Of a stretch of DNA of 64,000 bases, positions 26,036 to 35,445 are shown piece by piece. Made by a program: the position numbers and the translations under genes. The notes below the pieces were generated by a model. The model was given only the letters and a program-made list of their open reading frames with translations, did not search any database and had not been told where the DNA came from. Each line of letters begins with the position of its first letter. Position 1 is the stretch's first letter. This DNA comes from an uncultured Clostridia bacterium (lineage in GTDB: Bacteria > Bacillota > Clostridia > Oscillospirales > Oscillospiraceae), in assembly GCA_932222125.1 (NCBI GenBank), contig CAKNZJ010000249.1, forward strand, positions 124,001-188,000. Direction: 5' to 3'.

Positions 26036-27250
26036 ATGGCTGACGTCAAAAGGGTGGTGCTGGCCTATTCCGGGGGGCTGGACACCTCCATCATTATCCC
26101 CTGGCTGAAGGAAAATTACAACGATCCGGAAATTATCGCTGTGTCCGGCGACGTGGGTCAGGGCACCGAGCTAGATGGCCTGGAGGAAAAGGCGATCAAG
26201 ACGGGTGCGTCCAAGCTGTACATAGAGGATCTCACCGATGTGATGGTAGATGAGGTCATCATTCCATCTATGATGATGGGGGCAAAATATGAAGACTATC
26301 TGCTGGGCACTGCCTTTGCCCGGCCCATCATTGCCCGCCGGCTGGTGGAGATTGCCAAGGCGGAAGGAGCTGATGCCATCTGCCATGGCTGTACCGGAAA
26401 AGGCAACGACCAGGTTCGCTTTGAACTGGCCATCAAGCGCTATGCGCCTGAGATGAAGATCATCGCCCCATGGCGTGAGTGGGATATCAAGGGCAGGGAT
26501 GAAGAGATCGACTATGCCGAGGCGCACAATGTGCCCTTAAAGATATCCAGAGAGACCAACTACTCCAAGGACAAGAACCTGTGGCACCTGTCCCACGAGG
26601 GGCTGGATCTGGAGGACCCTGCCAATGAGCCTCAGTACGATAAGCCGGGCTTTCTAGAGATGGGGGTATCCCCTGCCATGGCCCCTGACGCGCCCACCTA
26701 TGTGACCATTGACTTTGAGCAGGGCTGGCCGGTAGCGGTGGATGGACAAAAGATGAAGGCATCTGACGTGATCCGCAGGCTCAATGATCTGGGGGGTGCC
26801 AACGGCATTGGTTTGCTGGACATCGTGGAGAACCGGCTGGTGGGCATGAAGGACCGCGGGGTATACGAGACTCCGGGCGGAACCATCCTCTACCGGGCTC
26901 ACGAGGTACTGGAGATGCTCACCCTGGATAAGGACACCAAGCACATGAAGACCAAGCTGGCAGTGGACTTTGCCGATCTGGTATACAACGGCAAATGGTT
27001 CACCCCCTTGCGGGAAGCCCTTCAAGCCTTTGCTGTCAAGACACAGGACCACGTCACCGGTACAGTCAAGCTGAAGCTGTATAAGGGCAACATAATCACC
27101 GCCTCTGTCACCTCCCCCAAGACGCTGTATTCGGAAAATTTAGTCACCTTTGAGGAGAGTGACTATGACCAGAAGGATTCACAGGGCTTTATCAACCTGT
27201 GGGGGCTGCCAGACACGGTGCAGGCGCTGCGAGAGCAGGGAAAATTGTAA
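26036..27250 (+). CDS. argG: Argininosuccinate synthase
   Basis: Joins citrulline and aspartate using ATP, the seventh step of arginine synthesis. The 404-residue protein starts MADVKRVVLAYSGGLDTS, the ATP pyrophosphatase loop, with FARPIIA and the substrate region HGCTGKGNDQVRFE following. The ATG at 26036 has AAAGGAG in front; the frame is open earlier, to 25940, but that part contains the promoter. It heads the arginine cluster argG-argH-argC-argJ-argB-argD-argF, in which argG and argH, the last two steps of the pathway, come first. Confidence 0.97.
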   Translation: MADVKRVVLAYSGGLDTSIIIPWLKENYNDPEIIAVSGDVGQGTELDGLEEKAIKTGASKLYIEDLTDVMVDEVIIPSMMMGAKYEDYLLGTAFARPIIARRLVEIAKAEGADAICHGCTGKGNDQVRFELAIKRYAPEMKIIAPWREWDIKGRDEEIDYAEAHNVPLKISRETNYSKDKNLWHLSHEGLDLEDPANEPQYDKPGFLEMGVSPAMAPDAPTYVTIDFEQGWPVAVDGQKMKASDVIRRLNDLGGANGIGLLDIVENRLVGMKDRGVYETPGGTILYRAHEVLEMLTLDKDTKHMKTKLAVDFADLVYNGKWFTPLREALQAFAVKTQDHVTGTVKLKLYKGNIITASVTSPKTLYSENLVTFEESDYDQKDSQGFINLWGLPDTVQALREQGKL

Positions 27251-27304
27251 TACCAGTTCTGCAGGCGGCCATGGGCGGCCTGTCACCTGAATAGGAGCGA
27301 TGTT

Positions 27305-28702
27305 ATGAAACTCTGGGCAGGACGGTTTCAAAAGGAGACCGACACCTTGGTAAACGATTTTAATTCCTCTATCGGCTTTGACGCCCGGCTGTATAAGCAG
27401 GATATCCGGGGGTCGATCGCCCATGCCTCCATGCTTGGTAGCCAGGGCATTATCGAACCCTATGAGGCAGAACGGATTGTGGAGGGGCTTCAGGCCATCT
27501 TGAAGGAAATTGAGGGGGATCAGGTGGAGTTCTCTCTGGATAACGAGGATATCCATATGAACATTGAGGCCCTGCTCACCAAGCGGGTGGGGGATACAGG
27601 CAAACGGCTGCACACGGCCCGTTCTCGTAACGACCAGGTGGCCACCGATTTCCGGCTGTATGTGAAGGAGGAAATCCCTGTTGTTACCGGCCAGCTGCTG
27701 GAGCTACAAAAGGTGCTTGTGAAAAAGGCCAGGGCAAACCTGGACACGGTGATGCCGGGATACACCCATCTTCAGCGGGCCCAGCCAACAACCTTTGGGC
27801 ACTATATGATGGCTTATGCCAATATGCTCCGCCGGGACATCACCCGGTTGGAGGACTGTCTGGAGCGGATGGACGAGTGTCCGTTGGGGGCGGGGGCTCT
27901 GGCAACCTCCACTTATCCGGTGGACCGTTTGGCCACCGCGCAGGCTCTGGGCTTTGCAAAACCTGTTGATAATTCTATGGACGCAGTGTCCGACCGGGAT
28001 TACGCCATCGAACTGTTGTCTGCCCTATCCATCCTGATGATGCACCTGTCCCGCTTTTCTGAGGAGATCATTCTTTGGTGCTCTTGGGAGTTTCAGTATG
28101 TGGAGCTGGACGACGCTTATTCCACCGGTTCTTCCATCATGCCCCAGAAGAAAAACCCTGATGTGGCCGAGTTGGTCCGGGGCAAAACTGGGCGTGTATA
28201 TGGTTCTCTCATCACCCTGCTCACCTTGATGAAGGGACTCCCTCTGGCCTATAATAAGGATATGCAGGAGGACAAGGAGCCGGTGTTTGACGCGTTTGAC
28301 ACGGTAGAGTTGTGTATCCCGGTATTTACGGCCATGTTGGACACGTTGACAGTGAAAGGAAAGAATATGCTTCGGGCGGCCTCCGGAGGGTTTATCAATG
28401 CCACTGACTGCGCTGACTATCTGGTGAAGAAAGGAATGCCGTTCCGGGAAGCGTACATGATTGTGGGCCGTTTGGTGAATATGTGCATCAAGACTGGCGA
28501 GAGTTTGGACACTTTGACGCTGAAGGACTTCCGAGCCATTTCGGGCTTGTTTGACGAAGACGTGTACGATGCGCTCCAGCTGAAGACCTGTGTTAACGGT
28601 CGCCGCGTGTATGGAGGGCCGTCAGAGGAGTCGGTGCTCAAACAGGTCGGGCTCATTGAGGACTTTATCGCCGCCCGATCGGGTGCTGCTGGGGAGGCTT
28701 GA
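27305..28702 (+). CDS. argH: Argininosuccinate lyase
   Basis: Splits argininosuccinate into arginine and fumarate. The 465-residue protein carries MKLWAGRFQKETDTLVNDFN at the start, the HTARSRNDQVATDFRLY segment, and the superfamily signature SSIMPQKKNPD, with catalytic serine in the flexible loop. Family length is normal. ATG at 27305 follows AGGAG. After its stop the cluster is interrupted by a broken PAS-type gene before argC. Confidence 0.97.
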   Translation: MKLWAGRFQKETDTLVNDFNSSIGFDARLYKQDIRGSIAHASMLGSQGIIEPYEAERIVEGLQAILKEIEGDQVEFSLDNEDIHMNIEALLTKRVGDTGKRLHTARSRNDQVATDFRLYVKEEIPVVTGQLLELQKVLVKKARANLDTVMPGYTHLQRAQPTTFGHYMMAYANMLRRDITRLEDCLERMDECPLGAGALATSTYPVDRLATAQALGFAKPVDNSMDAVSDRDYAIELLSALSILMMHLSRFSEEIILWCSWEFQYVELDDAYSTGSSIMPQKKNPDVAELVRGKTGRVYGSLITLLTLMKGLPLAYNKDMQEDKEPVFDAFDTVELCIPVFTAMLDTLTVKGKNMLRAASGGFINATDCADYLVKKGMPFREAYMIVGRLVNMCIKTGESLDTLTLKDFRAISGLFDEDVYDALQLKTCVNGRRVYGGPSEESVLKQVGLIEDFIAARSGAAGEA

Positions 28703-28703
28703 C

Positions 28704-28966
28704 ATGGACCTGCGCCTCTATTTCAAAAGCGTGTTGGAGCAGGACCGCAGCCCGATGGCGTTGTGCGATCTGGAGCACACCATTCAATAGGCTGCAACAT
28801 GGTTTGGCCAGAGCGCAGAGCATAACCTTATTGATAGCGTTTATAACCACCGGGAAAACAAAGACGTGTATATGGTGGCCCCTGCGGGATGAGGGCCATC
28901 GGCTACTATGAAAAGCATGAGTACCGGACCTGGGAGACCATGAAGTGCTATGATTTAAAGCCGTAA
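28704..28966 (+). pseudogene. Broken gene for a short PAS-domain protein
   Basis: Three pieces of one protein lie in two or more frames. The first (28704-28787) reads MDLRLYFKSVLEQDRSP and on to ALCDLEHTI, the usual start of a small single-PAS protein of about 120 residues in related Clostridia. The second (about 28799-28879) contains WFGQSAEHN and ENKDVYMVA. The third (28889-28966) contains IGYYEKHEYRTW and ends in a stop. The middle of the PAS domain (the MNPAA region after the first piece) is deleted and at least one frameshift separates the last two pieces. Family assignment is from memory of such proteins; that the gene is broken is seen directly. Confidence 0.65.
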
Positions 28967-28988
28967 AATCGGCAGAGGATGTGAGAAT

Positions 28989-29930
28989 ATGGCCAGGCCA
29001 AATATTTATATAGACGGCAAGGATGGCACCACCGGGCTTCAAATCTATGAGCGGCTGGGTGAGCGGGATGATATTGAGCTGCTCCTGATCGATGAGGACA
29101 AGCGAAAGGATCCAGAAGAGCGGAAAAAACTGCTCAATGCTGCTGATCTGGTATTCCTGTGCCTGCCCGATCATGCCGCCGTGGAGGCGGTGTCCCTCAT
29201 TAGCAATCCCAACACCCGGGTCATCGATGCCTCTACTGCCCACCGGACGGCGGAGGGATGGATCTATGGCTTTCCGGAACTTCACAGCCAGCGGGAAAAA
29301 CTTGTGAGCGCGAAATGGGTGTCCAATCCCGGCTGTTACGCCACTGGTTTTCTGTCTTTGATACGGCCGCTGGTAGAGATGGGGGTTCTGCCTTCGGACG
29401 CCTGTGTGGCCTGCCATGCCCTGTCGGGCTATACCGGGGCGGGGAAAAAGGCCATTGCTCAATATACAGCGGTGGATCGGGGGCAAGAATTTGACAGCCC
29501 ACGGCACTACGCTGTGACCCTGGCCCACAAGCACATTCCGGAGATGACGGTGGTGAGCGGCCTCACCCGCAAGCCCATCTTTATGCCTATGATTTGTGAT
29601 TTTCCTCAGGGCATGACGGTGACGGTTCCCCTGTTCGCCGGACAGATGAGGGGGAAGGCATCCATTGACGCGCTGCGGGAGCTGTACGCGGACTACTATG
29701 CGGGCAGCCCGGTGGTTAAGCTGTGTCCCGCCGACGCGCCAAGCGATGGCTTTATCGGCTCCAACAACCTGGCCAGTAAGGACGTATTGCAGATTTTCGT
29801 CAAGGGAAATGAGGAGCAGCTGATGCTCACCGCCCGGCTGGATAACCTGGGTAAGGGTGCATCTGGCGCCGCGGTGCAGAATATGAACCTGATGCTGGGC
29901 TTTGATGAGACCAAGGGCCTGAGCTTGTAA
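28989..29930 (+). CDS. argC: N-acetyl-gamma-glutamyl-phosphate reductase, short type
   Basis: Reduces N-acetylglutamyl phosphate to the semialdehyde with NADPH. At 313 residues it is the shorter second type of ArgC (PIYIDG-like start: RPNIYIDGKDGTTGLQIYERL), different from the 345-residue form of Bacillus. The catalytic cysteine is in WVSNPGCYATGFLSL; the histidine region is VTLAHKHIPEM. ATG at 28989 with GAGGATGTGAG ahead. It resumes the operon after the PAS remnant. Confidence 0.95.
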   Translation: MARPNIYIDGKDGTTGLQIYERLGERDDIELLLIDEDKRKDPEERKKLLNAADLVFLCLPDHAAVEAVSLISNPNTRVIDASTAHRTAEGWIYGFPELHSQREKLVSAKWVSNPGCYATGFLSLIRPLVEMGVLPSDACVACHALSGYTGAGKKAIAQYTAVDRGQEFDSPRHYAVTLAHKHIPEMTVVSGLTRKPIFMPMICDFPQGMTVTVPLFAGQMRGKASIDALRELYADYYAGSPVVKLCPADAPSDGFIGSNNLASKDVLQIFVKGNEEQLMLTARLDNLGKGASGAAVQNMNLMLGFDETKGLSL

Positions 29931-29955
29931 AATGGGATGTAAGGAGTGAGTAGCG

Positions 29956-31227
29956 ATGTTCAAACAACTGGAGGGCGGCGTGTGTGCGGCCAAGGGCTTT
30001 CGAGCTGCCGGAATCCGCTGCGGGGTAAAGGGCGCTACAGACGCCGGGGACGGAAATCAGCCAATTGTCCCCTCAATGAAGGACTATCTCACCGGCAAGC
30101 TGGATCTGGCCATGATCCTGTCTGACAGCGATTGCGCCGCCGCTGCTGTCTATACCATGAACCGGGTAAAGGCTGCCCCGCTCTATGTCACTATGGGCAA
30201 TCTGGAGGATGGTATATGCCGGGGCGTTGTGGCTAACAGCGGCAATGCCAACGCCTGCGCGCCTCAGGGCCATGAGAATGCCGAGCGGATGTGCGCTGCT
30301 GCCGCCCATGCTACCGGACTGAAACCAACCGACTTTGCGGTGGCCTCCACGGGGGTCATTGGCCAGCAGCTGAACATTGCCGCCATCGAGGGTGGAATGA
30401 AGGCGCTAGCAGAGCAGTTGAGCGATCATGGATCGGCTCAGGCGGCCAGCGCTATCATGACCACTGACACGGTGAAGAAGGAGATTGCCCTCTCCCTCAC
30501 CATTGGGGGGCAGACGGTGACCATTGGGGGCATCGCCAAGGGCTCAGGTATGATCCACCCCAATATGGGTACCATGCTGTGCTTCATCACTACAGATTGT
30601 GCCATTGCGCATGAGCTGCTGCAAGATGCTCTGCATGAGATCGTGCCGAGAACCTTCAACCGCGTCACTGTGGACGGGGATACCTCCACCAATGACATGT
30701 GTGTGGTGCTTGCTAACGGAAAGGCGAATAACCCGCTGATCGAGTGGAAGGATGACAGTTTTACCTTGTTCTACAAGGCGCTTCACCAGGTTTGTGAGCA
30801 TTTGGCCCGGGCCATTGCCGCCGACGGGGAGGGAGCGTCCCGGCTGATCACCTGCACTGTTCGCTCCGCCCGCAGCGAAGAGGGGGCAGAGCGGCTGGCG
30901 AAAGCGGTAGTGGGGTCATCCTTGGTGAAGACCGCGTTGTACGGAGCCGACGCAAACTGGGGGCGGGTGCTGTGTGCTATGGGATATTCCAAGGCCCCAT
31001 TCCGGCCTGAGTATGTGGACATCAAATTCTCCTCCGCCCTGGGCGAGATCCTTGTGTGTGAGCAGGGGGTGGGCCTGGATTTTGACGAGGATTTGGCCAA
31101 GCGTATCCTTGCCCAGGATGAGGTGGTAGTGGACGTCTCCCTCAATGAGGGAACACACGAAGCGACCTGTTGGGGCTGCGATTTGACGTATGAGTATGTG
31201 AAGATTAACGGCGACTACCGTTCCTAA
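29956..31227 (+). CDS. argJ: Glutamate N-acetyltransferase/ornithine acetyltransferase
   Basis: Recycles the acetyl group from N-acetylornithine to glutamate and may also use acetyl-CoA. The 423-residue precursor is cleaved before the nucleophilic threonine in HPNMGTMLCF, in front of which lies KGSGMI. The C-terminal part includes ANWGRVLCAMGYS. The protein is slightly longer than the usual 400 or so. AAGGAG stands ten bases before ATG 29956. With argJ present the pathway is the cyclic, acetyl-recycling version, so no argE is needed. Confidence 0.96.
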   Translation: MFKQLEGGVCAAKGFRAAGIRCGVKGATDAGDGNQPIVPSMKDYLTGKLDLAMILSDSDCAAAAVYTMNRVKAAPLYVTMGNLEDGICRGVVANSGNANACAPQGHENAERMCAAAAHATGLKPTDFAVASTGVIGQQLNIAAIEGGMKALAEQLSDHGSAQAASAIMTTDTVKKEIALSLTIGGQTVTIGGIAKGSGMIHPNMGTMLCFITTDCAIAHELLQDALHEIVPRTFNRVTVDGDTSTNDMCVVLANGKANNPLIEWKDDSFTLFYKALHQVCEHLARAIAADGEGASRLITCTVRSARSEEGAERLAKAVVGSSLVKTALYGADANWGRVLCAMGYSKAPFRPEYVDIKFSSALGEILVCEQGVGLDFDEDLAKRILAQDEVVVDVSLNEGTHEATCWGCDLTYEYVKINGDYRS

Positions 31228-31276
31228 AGGATATGAAACAGACAGGTAAGAAACGCAAAGGAAAGGGTGGGGTTCC

Positions 31277-32131
31277 ATGTCCTCTCTCGTTGAGCAGGCC
31301 CAGGTATTGGTCGAAGCATTGCCCTATATTCAAAAGTACAGTGGCAAGACTGTGGTGGTGAAGTACGGCGGAAACGCCATGATCTCTGAGGAGCTGCGGG
31401 ATGCGGTCATCTCAGACCTGATTCTCCTGTCCCTGGTGGGCATCCGTCTGGCGGTAGTCCATGGGGGAGGTCCGGAGATCAGCGATCAGCTGAGCCGGCT
31501 GGGCAAGAAGTCCAAATTTGTAGACGGGCTGCGGCATACAGATGGGGAAACCATGGACGTTGTGCAGCAGGTGCTATGCGGCAAGGTTAACAAGGATCTG
31601 GTGACCAGGATCAACCGGCAGGGAGGCAGGGCGCTGGGTCTGTGCGGACTGGACGCGGGCCTACTCCAAGCGGTGCAGTTAGACGATAAATACGGCTTGG
31701 TGGGAGAGATCACCAGGGTGGAGCCCGCTGTGGTCACCGACGCGTTATCTTTGGGATATATTCCGGTGGTGTCCACGGTTGCTATGGGAATGGACAAAAG
31801 CTGCGTCTATAACATCAACGCGGACACAGCGGCGGCAAAGCTAGCGGTGGCGTTAGGTGCGGAGAAGCTGCTGCTGCTCACCGATGTGCGGGGCCTGCTT
31901 GTCAATCCAAAGGATGAGTCCACCCTTCTGCCCGCTGTCCGGGCCTCGGAGATACCCAGCCTCATCAAGGATGGGGTGATCCAGGGCGGAATGATCCCAA
32001 AAATTGACTGTGCTGTGGAGGCGGTCCGCTCCGGTGTCACCAGCACAGTGATTTTGGACGGACGCATTCCTCATTCCATTTTGATCGAATTGCTCAGCGA
32101 CGATGGTGCGGGCACCATGCTTACTTTGTAA
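31277..32131 (+). CDS. argB: Acetylglutamate kinase
   Basis: Phosphorylates N-acetylglutamate, usually the arginine-feedback step in cyclic pathways. The 284-residue protein has the amino acid kinase fold: KTVVVKYGGNAM at about 22 to 33, VHGGGPEISDQLSRLGK, GLCGLDAG, and NINADTAAAKLA. The N-terminal helix LVEQAQVLVEALPYIQKY is the type linked with hexamer formation and arginine inhibition in other bacteria; the link to this protein is inference. Confidence 0.96.
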   Translation: MSSLVEQAQVLVEALPYIQKYSGKTVVVKYGGNAMISEELRDAVISDLILLSLVGIRLAVVHGGGPEISDQLSRLGKKSKFVDGLRHTDGETMDVVQQVLCGKVNKDLVTRINRQGGRALGLCGLDAGLLQAVQLDDKYGLVGEITRVEPAVVTDALSLGYIPVVSTVAMGMDKSCVYNINADTAAAKLAVALGAEKLLLLTDVRGLLVNPKDESTLLPAVRASEIPSLIKDGVIQGGMIPKIDCAVEAVRSGVTSTVILDGRIPHSILIELLSDDGAGTMLTL

Positions 32132-32150
32132 AAAAGGAGGAGACCTCCCA

Positions 32151-33332
32151 ATGACCCTGGAACAACTCAAGACTCTGGACAGCCAATACGTTGTCCAGAG
32201 TTATGGACGCAATCCCATTGCCATTGATCATGGACAGGGAGCCACCCTGTATGATTTGGATGGCAGAGAGTACATAGACTTCGCCGCGGGTATCGGTGTG
32301 CTGTCCATTGGCACAGCCCATCCAGCTTGGCAGCAGGCCATCCGGGCCCAGGCCGCCAAGCTGGGGCACATCTCCAATCTCTTTTACAGTCAGCCCTATG
32401 TGGAGCTGGCAGAAAGGCTGTGCACCCGCTCTGGGATGGCGGCGGCATTTTTCAGCAACTCTGGCGCCGAGGGAAATGAGGGCCTGATCAAGCTGGCCAG
32501 AAAGCATTCCTTTGACAAATATGGAGAGGGCCGGGGGACGATTATCACGCTGAATCAATCCTTCCATGGACGAACCATCACCACATTGGCCGCTACCGGG
32601 CAGGACGTATTTCACCAGTATTTTTTCCCGTTTACAGAGGGCTTTCGCCAGGCAGATCCAAACCTGGATGCCGTTCAGGGGGCGGCAGGACACGATGTTT
32701 GTGCGGTTTTGGTTGAGCTGGTGCAGGGAGAGGGAGGCGTGCTCCCGCTGGACAGGGATTTCGTCCATGCTCTGGCCAAGCTGTGTGTCGACCGGGACTG
32801 GCTGTTCCTGGTGGATGAGGTACAGACGGGAATCGGCCGCACCGGCTCTCTGTTCGCTTTCCAGCAGTACGGTGTACAGCCCGATGCCTGCTCGTTTGCC
32901 AAGGGTATAGCTGGGGGATTGCCCATGGGTGGATTCCTGGTAAACGAGAAGTGCCGGACCGTATTTGGACCGGGCACCCACGCCTCCAGCTTTGGAGGGA
33001 ACCCAGTGTGTGCGGCAGCGGCCTGTGCTGTGCTGGACGTGCTGGATGACGGTGTGCTGCGGGAGGTGACGCGGAAGGGGGACTATCTCCGGGCCAAGAT
33101 GGAAGAGCTGGCGCTGCCCTGTTTGGGAAGGACCAGGGGGTTGGGCTTGATGACCGGCGTTGAGGTGGCGGATGGATACACGAACAAGGAGCTGTGCGCT
33201 AGATTGAACCAAGGAGGCTTGCTGTCCCTTACTGCGGGACCAGGTCTGCGTTTTCTGCCCCCGTTAACCATTACAGATGAGGAGCTGGATAAGGGGTTGC
33301 GGATTATGAGCGGCGTGCTTTCCCAAGTATAA
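32151..33332 (+). CDS. argD: Acetylornithine aminotransferase
   Basis: Pyridoxal phosphate enzyme making N-acetylornithine. The 393-residue protein shows YLDG-like DLDGREYIDFAAGIGVLSIG, SGAEGNEGLIKLARKHS, SFHGRTITTL, LVDEVQTGIGRTGSLFA, and the cofactor lysine in FAKGIAGGLPMGG. The start at 32151 has AAAGGAGGAG in front; the frame reaches 32103 inside argB. In many bacteria the same enzyme also works in lysine synthesis. Confidence 0.95.
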   Translation: MTLEQLKTLDSQYVVQSYGRNPIAIDHGQGATLYDLDGREYIDFAAGIGVLSIGTAHPAWQQAIRAQAAKLGHISNLFYSQPYVELAERLCTRSGMAAAFFSNSGAEGNEGLIKLARKHSFDKYGEGRGTIITLNQSFHGRTITTLAATGQDVFHQYFFPFTEGFRQADPNLDAVQGAAGHDVCAVLVELVQGEGGVLPLDRDFVHALAKLCVDRDWLFLVDEVQTGIGRTGSLFAFQQYGVQPDACSFAKGIAGGLPMGGFLVNEKCRTVFGPGTHASSFGGNPVCAAAACAVLDVLDDGVLREVTRKGDYLRAKMEELALPCLGRTRGLGLMTGVEVADGYTNKELCARLNQGGLLSLTAGPGLRFLPPLTITDEELDKGLRIMSGVLSQV

Positions 33333-33345
33333 AGGAGGAGTTGAG

Positions 33346-34263
33346 ATGACGCAAAGGCACCTGTTAAAGCTGCTGGACCTCACCGGAGAGGAGATCAACC
33401 AAATTTTAGACACGGCTGACCAGATGAAATACAGCCAGAAGCATGGCATTGTCCACGACTACTTGAGGGGCAAGACATTGGCCATGATTTTTGAAAAGAA
33501 TTCCACTCGCACGCGGGTATCCTTTGAGGTTGGGATGTATCAGTTGGGAGGTCACGCCCTGTTTCTTTCGGGCAAGGAGAGTCAGATCGGTCGGGGCGAG
33601 CCGGTGGAGGACACCGCGCGGGTACTGTCCCGTTACTGCGATGGCATCATGATCCGTACCTTTGCCCAAAGCGAGGTGGAGGAGCTGGCCAAACATGCTA
33701 CCATTCCGGTGGTGAATGGGCTTACCGATTTTGCCCACCCCTGCCAGGTGCTGGCTGACCTGATGACGGTCCGGGAGAGAATGAGCCGGTTGGAGGGACT
33801 TAAGCTGGCCTTCATTGGGGACGGCAACAATATGGCAAATTCCCTCATTGTGGGTGGGCTGAAGTGTGGCATGGATGTGTCGGTAGCCTGTCCGGAGGGA
33901 TATGATCCGGATTCGGAGGTGTTAGACTTTGCCCATGCGGTCACCGGACCCAAATTTGAGTTAGTGCGCACCCCTGCTCAGGCGGTGGCAGGCGCGGATG
34001 TGGTGATTACTGACGTGTGGGCCTCCATGGGCCAGGAGGAGGAGAAAGCGGTGCGCCAGCGGGCCTTTGCCGGCTATTGTGTGGATGCACAGCTGCTGGA
34101 GATGGCAAAACCCGGCTGTATGGTGCAGCACTGCCTTCCTGCCCACCGGGGGGAGGAGATCAGCGCAGAGGTGTTTGAGCAGCATGCCGACGAGATATTT
34201 GAGGAGGCGGAAAACCGTCTCCATGCGCAAAAGGCGGTACTCTATCTGCTGATGAAGGACTGA
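33346..34263 (+). CDS. argF: Ornithine carbamoyltransferase
   Basis: Makes citrulline from ornithine and carbamoyl phosphate. The 305-residue protein contains the carbamoyl phosphate motif KNSTRTRVSFE, HPCQVLADLMT, and the ornithine-binding HCLPAHRGEE. AAAGGAGG lies before the ATG. It is the last gene of the arginine cluster and is followed by a terminator. With argG and argH all steps from glutamate to arginine except carbamoyl phosphate synthesis are encoded here. Confidence 0.96.
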   Translation: MTQRHLLKLLDLTGEEINQILDTADQMKYSQKHGIVHDYLRGKTLAMIFEKNSTRTRVSFEVGMYQLGGHALFLSGKESQIGRGEPVEDTARVLSRYCDGIMIRTFAQSEVEELAKHATIPVVNGLTDFAHPCQVLADLMTVRERMSRLEGLKLAFIGDGNNMANSLIVGGLKCGMDVSVACPEGYDPDSEVLDFAHAVTGPKFELVRTPAQAVAGADVVITDVWASMGQEEEKAVRQRAFAGYCVDAQLLEMAKPGCMVQHCLPAHRGEEISAEVFEQHADEIFEEAENRLHAQKAVLYLLMKD

Positions 34264-34272
34264 ATGGACTCA

Positions 34273-34310
34273 GGTAAATCCCCCTGTGAAAGCAGAGGGA
34301 TTTACTTTTT
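34273..34310 (+). terminator. Terminator of the arginine operon
   Basis: GTAAATCCC pairs with GGGATTTAC around a 14-base loop, followed by TTTTT. Confidence 0.75.
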
Positions 34311-34445
34311 GGGGCCTGAGTGATAGAATGGGGACAAGGTTCTCGTAGTAAAGTGTCGCCTTGGAGAAATAAGGTCAAAAGGACAAGGGCTTAAGAAGGA
34401 TCGGAATGCTGCCATCAGCAGGACGGAGGCAAGAGGAGGAGTGTC

Positions 34446-35165
34446 ATGACGTCATCAGCACAGCTTCAGCAATGGGTGCGGGACAGTGGAAACATTGTCT
34501 TTTTTGGAGGCGCTGGGGTGTCTACCGAGAGCGGCATTCCTGATTTTCGCAGTGTGGACGGGCTGTACCACCAAAACTATGACCAGATGCCGGAGACAAT
34601 TTTGAGTCATACCTACTTTATGAGGAACACAGAGGGGTTTTACCGTTTTTACAGGGAGAAAATGCTCCCATTGGAGGCGCGGCCCAATGCTGCTCACCAA
34701 AAGCTGGCTGAGTTGGAACGGGTGGGTAAGATGAAGGCGGTCATCACCCAAAATATTGACGGACTCCATCAGTTGGCGGGCAGCAGTGTGGTGTACGAGC
34801 TTCATGGCAGTGTGCACCGCAATCATTGCATGAAATGCCGCACATTCTATGACGCTGGGTTTGTCCGGGAGAGTACTGGGGTGCCCCGGTGTCCGGTGTG
34901 TGGAGGGATCGTCAAACCGGACGTGGTGCTCTATGAGGAGAGTCTGGATCAGGCCACGGTGGAAGGGGCAGTGGCAGCCATTGGCCGGGCTGAGGTACTG
35001 ATCGTGGGAGGGACCTCTCTGGTGGTCTATCCGGCCGCTGGACTCATAAATTACTACCGGGGGGATAAGCTGGTCCTGATCAATCGGGATCCCACCCCAT
35101 ACGATAGCCGAGCTGATCTGGTGATTCACGATTCCATTGGCAAGGTGCTGGGAGGACTGCAATGA
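34446..35165 (+). CDS. NAD-dependent protein deacylase, sirtuin
   Basis: A 239-residue Sir2-family enzyme that removes acetyl or other acyl groups from lysines using NAD. Motifs in order: FFGGAGVSTESGIPDFRS for NAD binding, TQNIDGLHQ, the catalytic histidine in ELHGSVHRNHC, the four zinc cysteines in CMKC and CPVC, VVLYEESLD and GGTSLVVYPAAG. ATG at 34446 follows GAGGAGG. Which acyl group it prefers is not certain from sequence. Located next to the arginine operon but separated by a terminator. Confidence 0.95.
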   Translation: MTSSAQLQQWVRDSGNIVFFGGAGVSTESGIPDFRSVDGLYHQNYDQMPETILSHTYFMRNTEGFYRFYREKMLPLEARPNAAHQKLAELERVGKMKAVITQNIDGLHQLAGSSVVYELHGSVHRNHCMKCRTFYDAGFVRESTGVPRCPVCGGIVKPDVVLYEESLDQATVEGAVAAIGRAEVLIVGGTSLVVYPAAGLINYYRGDKLVLINRDPTPYDSRADLVIHDSIGKVLGGLQ

Positions 35166-35336
35166 TGGCACACAGAAAAGAGAAGCGGATGCTCCCGATA
35201 CTGATGGCTTTGGGCAAGTCCGTTAGTATCGGATGGTAGTTTTGGGAACTCAAGTTCTAATTCAGGCGAGGTGGTAGGGAGCGGAGCGGCTTCCTCAGCT
35301 GGGGGAACGGAGGAGAACAGCCGGCCATGGCTGTAA
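35162..35336 (+). pseudogene. Possible remnant of a small secreted protein gene
   Basis: An ATG overlapping the sirtuin stop codon opens MMAHRKEKRMLPILMALG, which looks like a signal peptide start, then stops at 35239. In the next frame, a low-complexity Ser/Gly run (GSFGNSSSNSGEVVGSGAAS) continues to a stop at 35336, typical of the region behind a lipoprotein cysteine. A single frameshift would join them. No lipobox cysteine survives. The interpretation is weak; it may also be meaningless open sequence. Confidence 0.3.
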
Positions 35337-35352
35337 GGCAAGGGACAAAATA

Positions 35353-35394
35353 TAAAAGCAAGGGGCAGATTAAGTCTGCGCCTTGCTTTTTTTA
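35353..35394 (+). terminator. Terminator downstream of the sirtuin gene
   Basis: AAAAGCAAGGGGCAGA pairs with TCTGCGCCTTGCTTTT and is followed by a long T-run that also forms part of the next promoter. Confidence 0.8.
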
Positions 35395-35411
35395 ATGGAA
35401 CTGGATATAAT
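35383..35411 (+). promoter_or_regulatory. Promoter of the uridine phosphorylase gene
   Basis: TTGCTT, 17 bases, TATAAT. Its -35 lies inside the descending arm of the preceding terminator, so terminator and promoter overlap. Confidence 0.6.
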
Positions 35412-35445
35412 ATATTCCAGTATAGGAAAAGAAAGGGTGAGGGCC

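Noticed and set aside
28665..29993. 442-residue minus-strand frame antisense to argC
   Set aside because: Shadow of argC and the PAS remnant; no ribosome site or motif.
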